Shown piece by piece: positions 18,597 to 27,557 of a stretch of DNA of 64,000 nucleotides. Each line of letters begins with the position of its first letter. The stretch's first letter is position 1. The stretch is taken from positions 1,965,501 to 2,029,500 of the forward strand of contig NZ_JAAMTH010000001.1 of NCBI RefSeq assembly GCF_018283455.1, given 5' to 3'. Below the pieces are notes generated by a model, which was not told the origin of the DNA, did not search any database, and saw only the letters and a list, made by a program, of their open reading frames with translations. Source of the stretch: Planococcus sp. MSAK28401 (GTDB taxonomy: Bacteria; Bacillota; Bacilli; Bacillales_A; Planococcaceae). A program made the position numbers and the translations under genes.

Positions 18597-19379
18597 TTAT
18601 GGCAAAATCAATGTTTGTCCAGGGCTGATATCGTTAGATGCCAATCCATTGGCCTGTTTGATTTTCTCAACAGCGGCCGCTGCACCGCTCGCGCCGTAAT
18701 TATTGACTGCGATGCGGTAAAGCGTTTCACTCGATTGGACGGTTACTGTCTTGCCGCCGGCAGTCGGTGTTTCTTCCTGCTCTTGTTGCTGCTCTTTTTC
18801 TTTTTCTTCGGCTTGTGCACGTTGTTCAGCTTCAGCTTTTGCCTTTTCTTCGGCTTCGGCTTTGGCTTTGGCTTCAGCTTCTTCACGCGCTTGTTGTTCT
18901 GCCAGCGCTGTTTCCTTGGCTTTTTCCGCTGCTTGTTGTTCCGCGGCCGCCTGCTCTTTCTCTTTCGCTTTGGCAGCTGCCTTTTCTTCACGCTCACGCG
19001 CTTTTTCTTTCAGCTCTTGTTGTTCTTGCGCTTCTTTAGCTTTGGCATTTTTCTTTTCTTCTTCGTCTTTCTCCTGGTCGTCTGCAGCGGCAAGTACTGT
19101 GCTGTCAGAAGGTGGCTGGGAGTTCAGTTCGAAGCTTACTTCATTTTCGTTTGTTTTGGCAGTTAGCGTGTCATCCGGTTCAAAGTAAAACGCAACATAG
19201 ATCAGCAAAGTGACCGGAATCAAGATAAAGATGAAAAACAAGGAAGGTAATAATAAACCCCTGCTTTTTGGCTTGGGCATTTGGCGTGCGCGCCTCGTCA
19301 ATTCTGCCATTCGTTCCTGTGACAATTCCTGGCGATTCTTTTCCATTGATTCATGATAATTATCGTTTCCCATTTTCAC
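18597..19379 (-). CDS. LysM-domain membrane protein (YpbE-like)
   Basis: The 260-residue protein has a cytoplasmic basic N-terminus (residues 1-43), one membrane helix (about 44-66), a long linker of about 110 residues made almost only of Ala, Glu, Lys and Gln, and a C-terminal LysM domain (from residue about 210: VTVQSSETLYRIAVNNYG onward) that binds peptidoglycan. The linker is a predicted charged coiled coil or rod spanning toward the wall. Position next to recQ-ypbB matches B. subtilis ypbE. Function is unknown. Confidence 0.85.
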   Translation of the reverse strand: MKMGNDNYHESMEKNRQELSQERMAELTRRARQMPKPKSRGLLLPSLFFIFILIPVTLLIYVAFYFEPDDTLTAKTNENEVSFELNSQPPSDSTVLAAADDQEKDEEEKKNAKAKEAQEQQELKEKAREREEKAAAKAKEKEQAAAEQQAAEKAKETALAEQQAREEAEAKAKAEAEEKAKAEAEQRAQAEEKEKEQQQEQEETPTAGGKTVTVQSSETLYRIAVNNYGASGAAAAVEKIKQANGLASNDISPGQTLILP

Positions 19380-19454
19380 GACTACCCCTATCTGTACTAA
19401 TATATCTATTATGACGAAAAAAGGCTTATTTGTAAATAATAGAAATACAGATTT

Positions 19455-20882
19455 TCATATAGGAAGAAGGACCTTCAAGCGCTCTTTCCAAGACCCTTTT
19501 GGCGAAGCTTTCGGTTCACTGTGAAGGCCTTTGAAGAGACTGTAGTCAATCCCATGAAAACTGCAGCAATTAGGCGGTATTTCAAGGTTTTCCTGGTCGA
19601 AGCTCCTGCTGATGTATTGCCGTATGCAAGCGCTTGTGTGGACTAGCCCACGGATGGAGGCAGCTTGCCGTTGTTTTTCTTTTTTCAATTGTTCGATCTG
19701 GTTCAATGTGCCTCCAAGCGGGAGGCGCTCACGCCAATAGGAAATGATGCGATACGCCGTTTCCCTGATCATCCCCTGCTCGATCAATTGTTTTGCTTCT
19801 TCGCCCCGCTCATAAATCAGTTCAATTTCATGTTTTTCAGGCAAATCATCCATGATTAGACTCTCTACGAGCCGCTCGTCCCCTGCGGCATACAATAAAG
19901 TCGCAAGTGAAGGCAAAGAATCCCGGCCGGCGCGCCCCACTTCCTGAACATATCCTTCTATAGAAGAAGGCAATTGGAAATGGATGACTTGGCGGATATC
20001 GGGAATATGGACCCCCATGCCGAACGCATTGGTCGCACATACCCACTCCAGCTCCTTATTGGCAAATTGCTGCTGGACAAAAATTCGGTCCTGCTGCTCC
20101 ATCCCGCCGTGATAAAATGCCGCCCGTATGCCGAGAGCGAGAATTCGCTCCGCCAATTCCTGCGATTTCCGCCGCGTTCCGGCATAAATGATGCCTGGTC
20201 CTCCATATGTCGCCACTATGTTTAATAGTTCTTCCAATTTATCGCTGTCATTGTCGAATTTGCGGATATCGTAGCTGATGTTCTTTCGGTCCATCGGATG
20301 TGAATAGACGAACGGGTCAATCAATTTTAAATAACGCTTAATTTCATCTGTTACTTTATCGGTCGCCGTTGCGGTCAGCGCCAAGGTTTGTGGATTGCCA
20401 AGCTTGGGCAGGACCTCTGCAATGCGCAAATAGTCCGGACGGAAATCGAAGCCCCATTGAGAAATGCAATGTGCTTCGTCCGCAACAAGCAGCGAGATGC
20501 CAAGTGCATTCAATTTACCGAGTACATATGGCTGTACAAGCATTTCAGGAGCGATAAAGATGAATTTATAAGTGCCGAGCGTGTTCCAAACCCTTTCGCG
20601 ATCTTCCGGTTTCATAAAGGAATTGATGGCAATGACCGATTTTTCTCCCATCTTCTTTAATTGGGCAACTTGGTCTTGCATCAGCGATAAAAGCGGCGAG
20701 ACGATAATGATGGCGCCTGGCAAGATTTTCCCGGGCAGCTGGTAACACAGCGATTTCCCCATTCCGGTCGGCAACAGCGCCAGCACATCACGCCCCGCCA
20801 GCACTTGCTCGATCACTTGTTTTTGGCCAGGGCGGAATTCTGTGTAGCCATAAGCGTCGTATAATAACTTTTCAAGATTCAT
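19455..20882 (-). CDS. recQ: RecQ-family ATP-dependent DNA helicase
   Basis: The 3'-5' helicase core is complete: Walker A TGMGKS at residues 39-44, the DEAH box in ADEAHCISQWGFDFRPDY, LALTATAT motif III and the HQVGRAGR-type motif VQEVGRAGRDS. The C-terminal zinc region is reduced: a lone Cys and a CC pair (PPNCCSFHG) are seen instead of the usual four cysteines, and no HRDC domain follows. The 475-residue length fits short Firmicute RecQ. Its start overlaps the ypbB stop by four bases, so the pair is coupled. Confidence 0.92.
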   Translation of the reverse strand: MNLEKLLYDAYGYTEFRPGQKQVIEQVLAGRDVLALLPTGMGKSLCYQLPGKILPGAIIIVSPLLSLMQDQVAQLKKMGEKSVIAINSFMKPEDRERVWNTLGTYKFIFIAPEMLVQPYVLGKLNALGISLLVADEAHCISQWGFDFRPDYLRIAEVLPKLGNPQTLALTATATDKVTDEIKRYLKLIDPFVYSHPMDRKNISYDIRKFDNDSDKLEELLNIVATYGGPGIIYAGTRRKSQELAERILALGIRAAFYHGGMEQQDRIFVQQQFANKELEWVCATNAFGMGVHIPDIRQVIHFQLPSSIEGYVQEVGRAGRDSLPSLATLLYAAGDERLVESLIMDDLPEKHEIELIYERGEEAKQLIEQGMIRETAYRIISYWRERLPLGGTLNQIEQLKKEKQRQAASIRGLVHTSACIRQYISRSFDQENLEIPPNCCSFHGIDYSLFKGLHSEPKASPKGSWKERLKVLLPI

Positions 20883-21904
20883 GTGACGTCACCTCTCATC
20901 GCTAGCGCCAGCCGGATTTGAAAATAACTGGCTTCCGGCAACCGTTCTTTGATATCCCGCAAGCGCATCGTCTTCAACTCCTTGCTGATATGATGGATGG
21001 ATTGAAATAAGCGCTCATCCATAAAGGGCGCAGAGCTGAACGCTGGATCGTTCATCGCCATCTCCACGAAATGATCCTCGATTGTACTTGTTTTCAGTTG
21101 CCGAAGCTCAGCAATCTGCTGAAGCGAAAATCCTCGTTCGGACAAGTTTTGCGTTCGTTTTGCTGATTCCGTCAAAGCGGATTGCTGGATGATGCCTTCA
21201 AGCAAACCCGCGAGCAAGGGATATTCCATGCCTTCAAGAACGTCCAGCCATGCATGCAATGCTTCGACAGCGGCAATTTTCACATCTATCGGCAAGAGGC
21301 CATGCTCCATGGCCAATTGATCCCAAGTGAGCCCACCGACACCACACCCCGACAACCGCTCCATTAGGATAGCTTTATGGGCTTCGCTTGTTTTTGCTAA
21401 TGCTAAGCTGTTTTCGAGTTGGTTTTTGAACGCTTTTTGAACAGCGGATGAACGAAAGTCGATGCGCTTCAAATAAGCCTTGGCCCACGCCTGTACCGTT
21501 TCATCGCTGACGACTGGATCAAAGCGCTTTTGGCCTTGCATGAAATTGGACATCGTCTGGACCACCAACGATAGTCGCGCAAAGAACCGATTTTCATTGC
21601 CCCTGTACTTCCAGCCGTTCAAGGGCGCAGGTGGAATTTCAAGAGCGAATGCAGAGCCATGGAGCTGGACCTTGTTGTCATTCGGAATCAACAAGCCTTG
21701 CGCCTGCAACCTGTCAATGGACGCTAGATAGTCTTGCTTGTCCAGTTTAGGGAGCACTGCAAAATAAGGATGCAGCTTAAAATAGCCAATATCCTGAATC
21801 GTTTGCCCTGATTTCTTTCCTTTAATTAAATGATAAGGGGAAGAAACGGTCCGTTGACCGTCTACCGCTTTCATAATCGCTAAAACGACTTCATCGAATC
21901 GCAC
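20879..21904 (-). CDS. YpbB-like helix-turn-helix protein
   Basis: This protein is the usual partner of Firmicute recQ. I placed the start at a GTG (21904; 341 residues) with a strong AGGAGGG site, because the longer frame runs back through the fer promoter. The C-terminal third (from residue about 250) has a helix-turn-helix-like stretch (GFSLQQIAELRQLKTSTIEDHF) resembling the helicase-associated HTH that in other bacteria is fused to RecQ. It overlaps recQ by four bases. A role in helping RecQ is inferred from this coupling. Confidence 0.8.
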   Translation of the reverse strand: MRFDEVVLAIMKAVDGQRTVSSPYHLIKGKKSGQTIQDIGYFKLHPYFAVLPKLDKQDYLASIDRLQAQGLLIPNDNKVQLHGSAFALEIPPAPLNGWKYRGNENRFFARLSLVVQTMSNFMQGQKRFDPVVSDETVQAWAKAYLKRIDFRSSAVQKAFKNQLENSLALAKTSEAHKAILMERLSGCGVGGLTWDQLAMEHGLLPIDVKIAAVEALHAWLDVLEGMEYPLLAGLLEGIIQQSALTESAKRTQNLSERGFSLQQIAELRQLKTSTIEDHFVEMAMNDPAFSSAPFMDERLFQSIHHISKELKTMRLRDIKERLPEASYFQIRLALAMRGDVT

Positions 21905-21930
21905 TGAATTACCCTCCTGGCGGTTTTGGG

Positions 21931-21959
21931 TTGAAAAAATCACGAAATATCTATAGAAT
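21931..21959 (+). promoter_or_regulatory. SigA-type promoter of fer
   Basis: A -35 TTGAAA (21931-21936) and a -10 TAGAAT (21954-21959) are separated by exactly 17 bases. They lie 50 bases before the ferredoxin start, in the divergent space with ypbB. Confidence 0.65.
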
Positions 21960-21995
21960 AAACACGATAGTATAACTGAACTTGTTCGGAGATAA

Positions 21996-22262
<267 letters not shown>

Positions 22263-22280
22263 TCAAAACATAGTCAATAG

Positions 22281-22320
22281 AAAAAGCGGCCGGAAGAATT
22301 ATCTTCCAGCCGCTTCTTTT
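22281..22320. terminator. Bidirectional terminator between fer and ribU
   Basis: An imperfect stem of about 13 bp (AAGCGGC.GGAAGA with TCTTCC.GCCGCTT) has A-rich sequence on the left and T-rich sequence on the right. It can stop both the fer and the ribU transcripts, which converge here. Confidence 0.85.
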
Positions 22321-22901
22321 TATGATAAGTAATAGGAACGTTGTTTTTCTATCCATGTATGCATGCTGCCGAAGATCAACAAGACGACGGTCGTAAGCGC
22401 CAAGCCTTTGATCAAGTTAAAAGGCAAGATTCCGAGAACAATGGTCGTGTAGAATGCGTTTCCGGTCTGTTCAGGCATATTCAGGAAATACGTATACATC
22501 GGTAAGAACACGAAATAATTCAGCAAACTCATGCCAATTGCCATCGTCAATGTACCGATGATTAACCCGAATGCGATTCCTTTTTTTGTGGAAACTTTAC
22601 GGTAAATGGCATAGACCGGCAAAATGAACAATAGGCTCGTCGCAAAATTCGCCATATGCCCTACAGGCACGCCAGTCGGGCTCCCTGAAAAAATCCAGTC
22701 CAATACGTTTTTAAAGAATGCTACCAAGACGCCAGCTACTGGCCCCATCGTGATCGCAGCGATCAACGCTGGCACGTCACTAAAATCCACTTTCAAAAAT
22801 GCTGGCAACGCCGGCAGCGGAAAATTGAATAGCATCAACACAAATGAGATGCTGCTCAACATCCCGATGACGATCATCGATTGCAATTTCTTGTTCTTCA
22901 T
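22320..22901 (-). CDS. ribU: Riboflavin ECF transporter S component
   Basis: RibU (FmnP/YpaA in B. subtilis) binds riboflavin and works with the shared ECF energy module. The 193-residue protein has about five to six membrane helices, and the FNFPLPALPAFLKVDFSDVP stretch near residue 27 is typical. The start is the ATG at 22901 with AAGGAGAG upstream; the longer frame would run through the riboswitch terminator. Expression is controlled by the FMN riboswitch and terminator in the 280-base leader. It converges with fer. Confidence 0.92.
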   Translation of the reverse strand: MKNKKLQSMIVIGMLSSISFVLMLFNFPLPALPAFLKVDFSDVPALIAAITMGPVAGVLVAFFKNVLDWIFSGSPTGVPVGHMANFATSLLFILPVYAIYRKVSTKKGIAFGLIIGTLTMAIGMSLLNYFVFLPMYTYFLNMPEQTGNAFYTTIVLGILPFNLIKGLALTTVVLLIFGSMHTWIEKQRSYYLS

Positions 22902-22958
22902 GTTCCTCTCTCCTTGTCGTGATTCACCAGAAGAAAGGTTCGGAGCGCATGCTGCCCT

Positions 22959-22990
22959 AAAAAATCCCTTAAGCAAGAGTCGCTTAAGGG
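22959..22990 (-). terminator. FMN riboswitch expression-platform terminator
   Basis: A perfect 9-bp stem (CCCTTAAGC paired with GCTTAAGGG, loop of seven) is followed on the minus strand by ATTTTTT. It lies between the riboswitch aptamer and the ribU start, as expected for FMN-dependent transcription termination. Confidence 0.9.
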
Positions 22991-23049
22991 AGAGTCAGGC
23001 ACACTGAATAAACGGTCCGTTGTTAAAAAACGGCATGCGTCCGCACCTT

Positions 23050-23178
23050 CACCTTCTCCCATCCAGACTATACTGTCGGCTTTGGAATCTCACCAAATCC
23101 TGCTTTTTACGGCTCGCGGGCTGATGGACCATGATGTCCAATTACCGCCGGTAGGGAATTGCACCCTGCCCCGAAGAT
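23050..23178 (-). promoter_or_regulatory. FMN riboswitch (RFN element)
   Basis: On the minus strand the conserved RFN pieces occur in order: CTTCGGGGCAGGGTG, AATTCCCTACCGGCGGT, a short variable hairpin (GGACATCATGGTCC), AGCCCGCGAGCC, GGATTTGGTGAGATTCC, and CCGACAGTATAGTCTGGATGG then GAGAAG. FMN binding should favour the downstream terminator and lower ribU expression. The 358-base gap between ribU and rsiX is thus filled by leader, aptamer and two terminators. Confidence 0.97.
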
Positions 23179-23212
23179 GAATCGATATTTTTTTATACAA
23201 GTTAATCTTATA

Positions 23213-23261
23213 AAAAAAAGACCGCAATGTAAACCATACTGCTTACATTGCGGTCTTTTTT
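23213..23261 (-). terminator. Intrinsic terminator of sigX-rsiX
   Basis: A stem of about 18 bp (AAAAAGACCGCAATGTAA paired with TTACATTGCGGTCTTTTT) begins right at the rsiX stop and is flanked by A and T runs. It also stops any transcript coming from the opposite side. Confidence 0.9.
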
Positions 23262-24438
23262 ATTTTTCTGGCCAGTCAATGCGGTTGGGCGAAACTGGCA
23301 GTTCCAGTTCTTTAGAGAAATCGAAGCCTGCCCATTCCGATTGGATAGTATTGGATATCGCCAGCGATGAACCATATGATTCTGCCGTGAGCGCCATGCT
23401 TTCGATCATCTGCATCGCCGCCGCTTTATCCAGTGTCTCCAAATCCAATTGCTCTTCAAATATCAAGTCGGCGTTTGCCCCGTCCACTTCGACGCGGTAG
23501 CTGACCCCTTCAGGAACCGGCGAACGGTAATCGTCATTCGGTGATTGCTGAAGCGCCAGTAGCGCATCTTTTACATTCCCAGGCGACATGCCGTAAGCCG
23601 GCGCCAAATAAGCTTCACCTGCAGACGATTCTAGCAAATAAAAACTTTGCCCCTTTTCGCCCGGAACGAGTGGTTCCACTGTGCCCATATGGGATAATTG
23701 CGCCGCCTCGCCAGCTTCATTCAAGACGCGAATCTCTTGTTGATTCATGAACGTTTCCTCCAGGCTGTAAAGATACAGCGAAGTGGAAGCTGAACCTTGA
23801 TCGTAGGTTTGGCTATTCGGAAGGAAATGGCTGATGGTCGATCCGTTTTGCTGGAGCTCGCCTTCATATGGATGATAGTCATCAAAACCCAACCCGGATT
23901 CATCGATTTGCCCGGAGAATGTTTCATATAACTCGAGCGCAGTTGGCTCTGCCATATCGGTCAGTTGTGTTGGAATGACGAAACTGACCGGCACAACATA
24001 ACCGTGATAAGCAAGCCCAATGCGCAACACATGTGCATCTTCCAGTTCGCTTTCATAAACTGCGCTCCGCTGTATTTGCGGGTCTTCCGGAGCCAAACTT
24101 ACTGCCTCGTTAGGCTCTTGATTATCTCCTTGCGCTTGTTCAGCCTGTTCCGTCTGAGCTTCATCTGTCGCCATCGTCGACTCCGCGTCCCTGCTTTCAG
24201 TCTCACTGCTGCTAGAGTCGGTGCCATTCTGCTGCAGCAATGAGGCTACGAGCACCGAGATGCTCAGGAATGCGACGATAGCAACCAGCAGCGGCAGCCA
24301 GCGCTTTGGCTGCCTTGGAGTTTGTTCTTTATGGGAAAGCTTTTTATACACTTCGGCTTTGGGGCGCTTGTCTTGTATTTTGGGGAAATCGCGCAACAAA
24401 TTTTCGATTTCTTCATCGTTCCATTTGTCATTCGGCAT
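23260..24438 (-). CDS. rsiX: Anti-sigma factor for SigX
   Basis: The 392-residue protein has a cytoplasmic N-terminus (residues 1-47, which should hold the sigma factor), one membrane helix (about 48-66), a low-complexity Ser/Thr/Glu/Gln linker and a large extracytoplasmic domain. It overlaps the end of sigX by 11 bases, the standard arrangement for an ECF sigma/anti-sigma pair, and follows resE-sigX as in B. subtilis. A GGAGGAG site precedes the ATG. The outer domain presumably senses an envelope signal; that signal is not evident from sequence. Confidence 0.88.
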   Translation of the reverse strand: MPNDKWNDEEIENLLRDFPKIQDKRPKAEVYKKLSHKEQTPRQPKRWLPLLVAIVAFLSISVLVASLLQQNGTDSSSSETESRDAESTMATDEAQTEQAEQAQGDNQEPNEAVSLAPEDPQIQRSAVYESELEDAHVLRIGLAYHGYVVPVSFVIPTQLTDMAEPTALELYETFSGQIDESGLGFDDYHPYEGELQQNGSTISHFLPNSQTYDQGSASTSLYLYSLEETFMNQQEIRVLNEAGEAAQLSHMGTVEPLVPGEKGQSFYLLESSAGEAYLAPAYGMSPGNVKDALLALQQSPNDDYRSPVPEGVSYRVEVDGANADLIFEEQLDLETLDKAAAMQMIESMALTAESYGSSLAISNTIQSEWAGFDFSKELELPVSPNRIDWPEK

Positions 24439-24961
24439 ATTCTCCTCCCCCTTCTGCTTCTAGTAGTTTTTGGCGGAGGGACCGGATTGCCCGGTGCTGT
24501 GTCGTTTTGACTTTGCCTTCCGACCACTCCAGGACTTCAGCAGTTTCCGCAATGGAGAGATCTTGGAAATAACGCATAATGATGACCAGTTTCTGATCAC
24601 CTGTACACAAATCGAGCATTCGGTACAAGCGGACCTTGTCTTCATTGAGCAATGAAACTTCTTCAGGTATTCGTTCAGTTGATACCAATTGCTGGGTTTC
24701 CCAGTCAAAAAAATCCATCGAATGCTTTTTCCTCACTGCCGTCTTGCGAAAATGATCGATGGCGACATTTTTGGCGATTGAAAAGAGCCAGGTCTTTTCT
24801 GAACTCTTTCCTTGGAACCGGTCGTAAGCGCGCAACACCCTCACATAAACTTCATGCATCAGATCTTCTGCCACATGCCGGTCCTTCACTAAATACACCA
24901 AAAACTGAAAGACATCTTGATGATATTGATCGTACAGCCGATGAAACACGGAGTCATTCAC
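24428..24961 (-). CDS. sigX: ECF-type RNA polymerase sigma factor SigX
   Basis: The 177-residue protein has sigma region 2 (residues about 10-80, with DLMHEVYVRVLRAYDRF and KTWLFSIAKNVAIDHFRK) and region 4 (about 115-170, with MRYFQDLSIAETAEVLEW and the recognition helix SEGKVKTTQHRAIRSLR). I chose the GTG at 24961, with GGGGGGAG upstream, because an earlier GTG (24994) would lie upstream of the putative -10. The -35 element of a SigX-like promoter overlaps the resE stop codon, suggesting autoregulation. It is coupled to rsiX by an 11-base overlap. Confidence 0.92.
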   Translation of the reverse strand: MNDSVFHRLYDQYHQDVFQFLVYLVKDRHVAEDLMHEVYVRVLRAYDRFQGKSSEKTWLFSIAKNVAIDHFRKTAVRKKHSMDFFDWETQQLVSTERIPEEVSLLNEDKVRLYRMLDLCTGDQKLVIIMRYFQDLSIAETAEVLEWSEGKVKTTQHRAIRSLRQKLLEAEGGGEYAE

Positions 24962-24986
24962 GCAACTCCCCCCGTTCCTTGGATTA

Positions 24987-25012
24987 GTCGTCACGACAAC
25001 AGAAAAGTTACA
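24987..25012 (-). promoter_or_regulatory. Putative SigX-dependent promoter of sigX-rsiX
   Basis: On the minus strand TGTAAC (25007-25012) and CGAC (24987-24990) are 16 bases apart, matching the ECF SigX consensus (TGTAAC, 16-17 bases, CGAC). The -35 contains the resE stop codon TAA. The predicted transcript starts about 18 bases before the GTG of sigX, just leaving room for its ribosome site. Confidence 0.65.
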
Positions 25013-26786
25013 TCGCCTTCAGCGGCAATGTGAAGATAAACGAAGTGCCTTCGCCAAATTTGCTTTCGGCGCGGATTTCGCCTGAATGCGCTTTGATGAT
25101 ATTGCTGGCAATCGCGAGGCCGAGACCTGTGCCGCCTTTGCCGAGCGTTCTTGCCTTATCGGCTTTATAGAAGCGCTCAAAGACGAACTCCAAGTCTTTT
25201 TCTGTAATTCCAGCGCCTGTATCGTTGATCGAAACTTTTGCGTAGTCTCCCATATTTTCGACATGCACTTGCACTTGCCCTCCCTGCGGAGTATGGCGAA
25301 GTGCATTATCGATCAAATTCGTCATGACCTGTTCGATGCGGTCTTCATCCAGTTCGGCTGCCGCCCAGTCGTCGAGTTCTGTCGTGAAGCTTAGTTCGAT
25401 GCCTTTCTCTTTCGCAGCTTGGCTGAATTTCAAGCTCATCCGCTCGAGGGCATTATTGAACTGCACCAATTCTTTGTAGAGGCGCATATGGCCTGATTCC
25501 AATCGTGCCAAGTTCAATAGGTCCGTGACGAGACGTCCCATGCGCTGGGATTCTTCATAGATAATTTTGGTCATTTCGTTGCGTTCTTCTTCGCTTGCGC
25601 CAACGTCATCGAGTAAGGCTTCGCTATAGCCCTGGAGCATGGCAATCGGCGTCCGCAATTCATGAGATACATTGGCAATGAAATCTTCGCGCAGCTTCTC
25701 AAGGCGGTGCTGTTCCGTCATATTATGGAGCACAGCCACTGCCCCGCGAATGCTTTCGCCGCTGTAAAGCGGGCTGAAATTAACCGCATAGTAAGCGCCT
25801 TCGATTTCAAGCTCTTCCTCGATTTCCTCCTGGAATGTCAGGACGTGGTCGAGCATATGCAGCATTTCCGATGGCAACGCATTGGCATCGGTCGTGCCGT
25901 CTTTGAAGAGCCATTGCTGCAGCAGCTTCTCTGCCGGCGGATTGCTCAACAGGATTGTCTTATCCTGGTTGAATGTGATTACGGCATCCGCCATCGAAGT
26001 CAAGATGCTCGATAATTGCTCTTTTTCCTGATTGATCACTTCCAAGTGATGTTTTAATTGGCGTCCCATCTGGTTAAAGGCAATCGCCAATTGGCCAATT
26101 TCATCTCCAGACGATACTTTCACTTTTGTATCGAAATTCCCTTTCGCCAACTCAAATGCCCCTTCGCGCATATTGCGCAGCGGGGAAGTGATGCGGGTGG
26201 ATAGGAAAAATGCGAAAAACGTCGTCAGCAATAACGCGATAAATGCTGAGAGGAAAACGATATTGGTCGTTCTTTCAGCCGTGCGGTCCATCACTTCCAA
26301 TGATTGGTAAATGAAAACCGTCCCGTGAAGCTCATCGCTGGTTTGAAGGGGCGAAGCCATGACGATATACGATTCCATGCGGTCTGCTTCCGATAAAGAC
26401 GGCAAGAGCATTTCCTTCGTCACGGTTTCATCGCTTTCGAACACTGTTTGAAATTCGTTTTCGCTGACAATCTTTTCCCTAATCTCTTCGCCATTCAAGC
26501 CATCATGCAAATAATAGGAAATTTCCCCTGGTTCTTCAGCGATGACCGCATTGGTTTCAGGCCCTAACACCTCGTCAACAATAGACAAATTGTCTTCATT
26601 GCCATGATCATTGAAGATTCTCGCGATCATATTGGCTTCGTTATGAAGGGATTCTTCCACTGTTTCGCTATGGAAATTCCCGAGAAACTCCAATAGCAGC
26701 ACCGTCACAATAAACAGGACAAAGGAAACGAGAAGCAAAATGGTTACCCACAGCTTCCCGACGATGCTATTCCATATTCTATTCAT
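25008..26786 (-). CDS. resE: Sensor histidine kinase ResE
   Basis: ResE senses oxygen limitation/redox state and phosphorylates ResD. Two membrane helices (about residues 9-31 and 173-195) flank an extracytoplasmic domain; then follow HAMP, a PAS domain (about 250-350), the HisKA H-box (VSHELRTPIAML) and the ATPase domain (NLIDNALRHTP, DTGAGI, GTGLGLAI). The 592-residue length matches. I chose the ATG at 26786, which has a GAGG site and overlaps the resD stop by eight bases. Confidence 0.93.
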   Translation of the reverse strand: MNRIWNSIVGKLWVTILLLVSFVLFIVTVLLLEFLGNFHSETVEESLHNEANMIARIFNDHGNEDNLSIVDEVLGPETNAVIAEEPGEISYYLHDGLNGEEIREKIVSENEFQTVFESDETVTKEMLLPSLSEADRMESYIVMASPLQTSDELHGTVFIYQSLEVMDRTAERTTNIVFLSAFIALLLTTFFAFFLSTRITSPLRNMREGAFELAKGNFDTKVKVSSGDEIGQLAIAFNQMGRQLKHHLEVINQEKEQLSSILTSMADAVITFNQDKTILLSNPPAEKLLQQWLFKDGTTDANALPSEMLHMLDHVLTFQEEIEEELEIEGAYYAVNFSPLYSGESIRGAVAVLHNMTEQHRLEKLREDFIANVSHELRTPIAMLQGYSEALLDDVGASEEERNEMTKIIYEESQRMGRLVTDLLNLARLESGHMRLYKELVQFNNALERMSLKFSQAAKEKGIELSFTTELDDWAAAELDEDRIEQVMTNLIDNALRHTPQGGQVQVHVENMGDYAKVSINDTGAGITEKDLEFVFERFYKADKARTLGKGGTGLGLAIASNIIKAHSGEIRAESKFGEGTSFIFTLPLKAM

Positions 26787-27495
26787 TGCCAACCTCGAAT
26801 TTGTATCCGACACCCCATACGGTGACGATCATTTTAGCAGCGGATTCGGAAACGCGGTTCAATTTTTCACGCAAGCGTTTGACATGAGTGTCCACGGTAC
26901 GCAAATCGCCGAAAAAGTCATAATGCCATACTTCTTTGAGCAAATGCTCCCGGTCGAACACTTTATCCGGAGATTTTGCCAAGAAATATAAAAGTTCATA
27001 CTCTTTTGGTGTCAAATTCACTTCAACCCCGTCCGCTGTCACGCGGTGTGCATCGTGGTCGATCGTAAGATGCGGAAAGACGACCAAGTCTTTAGACACA
27101 GTCGAACTTGTAGAAGGCGAATAAGCAGACGACCGGCGCAAAATCGCTTTTACGCGCAGCACGACTTCCCGCGGGCTGAACGGCTTGACGATATAATCAT
27201 CCGCTCCGGATTCAAACCCTTCTACGCGGTTTGCTTCCTCCCCTTTGGCCGTCAGCATGATGATCGGCGTCATTTTCGTCTCTCGAAGTTCGGTTGCCAC
27301 TTCGATGCCATCTTTTTCCGGCATCATGAGATCAAGCAGGATGCAATGGTAATCCGTCTCCATCGCTTTTTCCAATGCTTCCACGCCGTTTTCGGCTTCT
27401 TCCACCATATATCCTTCACGTTCGAGATACATTTTCAACAGGCGGCGGATTCTTTCTTCATCATCCACTACAAGAATTGTAATTTCTTCAGACAT
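26779..27495 (-). CDS. resD: Response regulator ResD
   Basis: ResD is an OmpR-type regulator for aerobic and anaerobic respiration genes. The receiver has the acidic pair in VVDDEERIR, the phospho-acceptor in LLDLMMPEKDG near residue 57, the Thr in MLTAK and Lys in VKPFSPRE. The winged-helix DNA-binding domain fills residues about 135-238. The frame extends further upstream, but the ATG at 27495 with GGAGGG is clearly the start. The gene overlaps resE by eight bases and lies after the resC terminator, so it may also have its own promoter. Confidence 0.95.
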   Translation of the reverse strand: MSEEITILVVDDEERIRRLLKMYLEREGYMVEEAENGVEALEKAMETDYHCILLDLMMPEKDGIEVATELRETKMTPIIMLTAKGEEANRVEGFESGADDYIVKPFSPREVVLRVKAILRRSSAYSPSTSSTVSKDLVVFPHLTIDHDAHRVTADGVEVNLTPKEYELLYFLAKSPDKVFDREHLLKEVWHYDFFGDLRTVDTHVKRLREKLNRVSESAAKMIVTVWGVGYKFEVGNE

Positions 27496-27557
27496 CCTAA
27501 TCCCTCCAACTTTCATCTCTATAACTTTCATTGTACCGATAAGGGTCCCAAAAATAA

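Noticed and set aside
18615..19188. Plus-strand frames of 145-183 codons opposite the LysM gene
   Set aside because: Their Phe/Leu/Ser-rich composition is the mirror of the Glu/Lys/Ala-rich linker in the real minus-strand gene.
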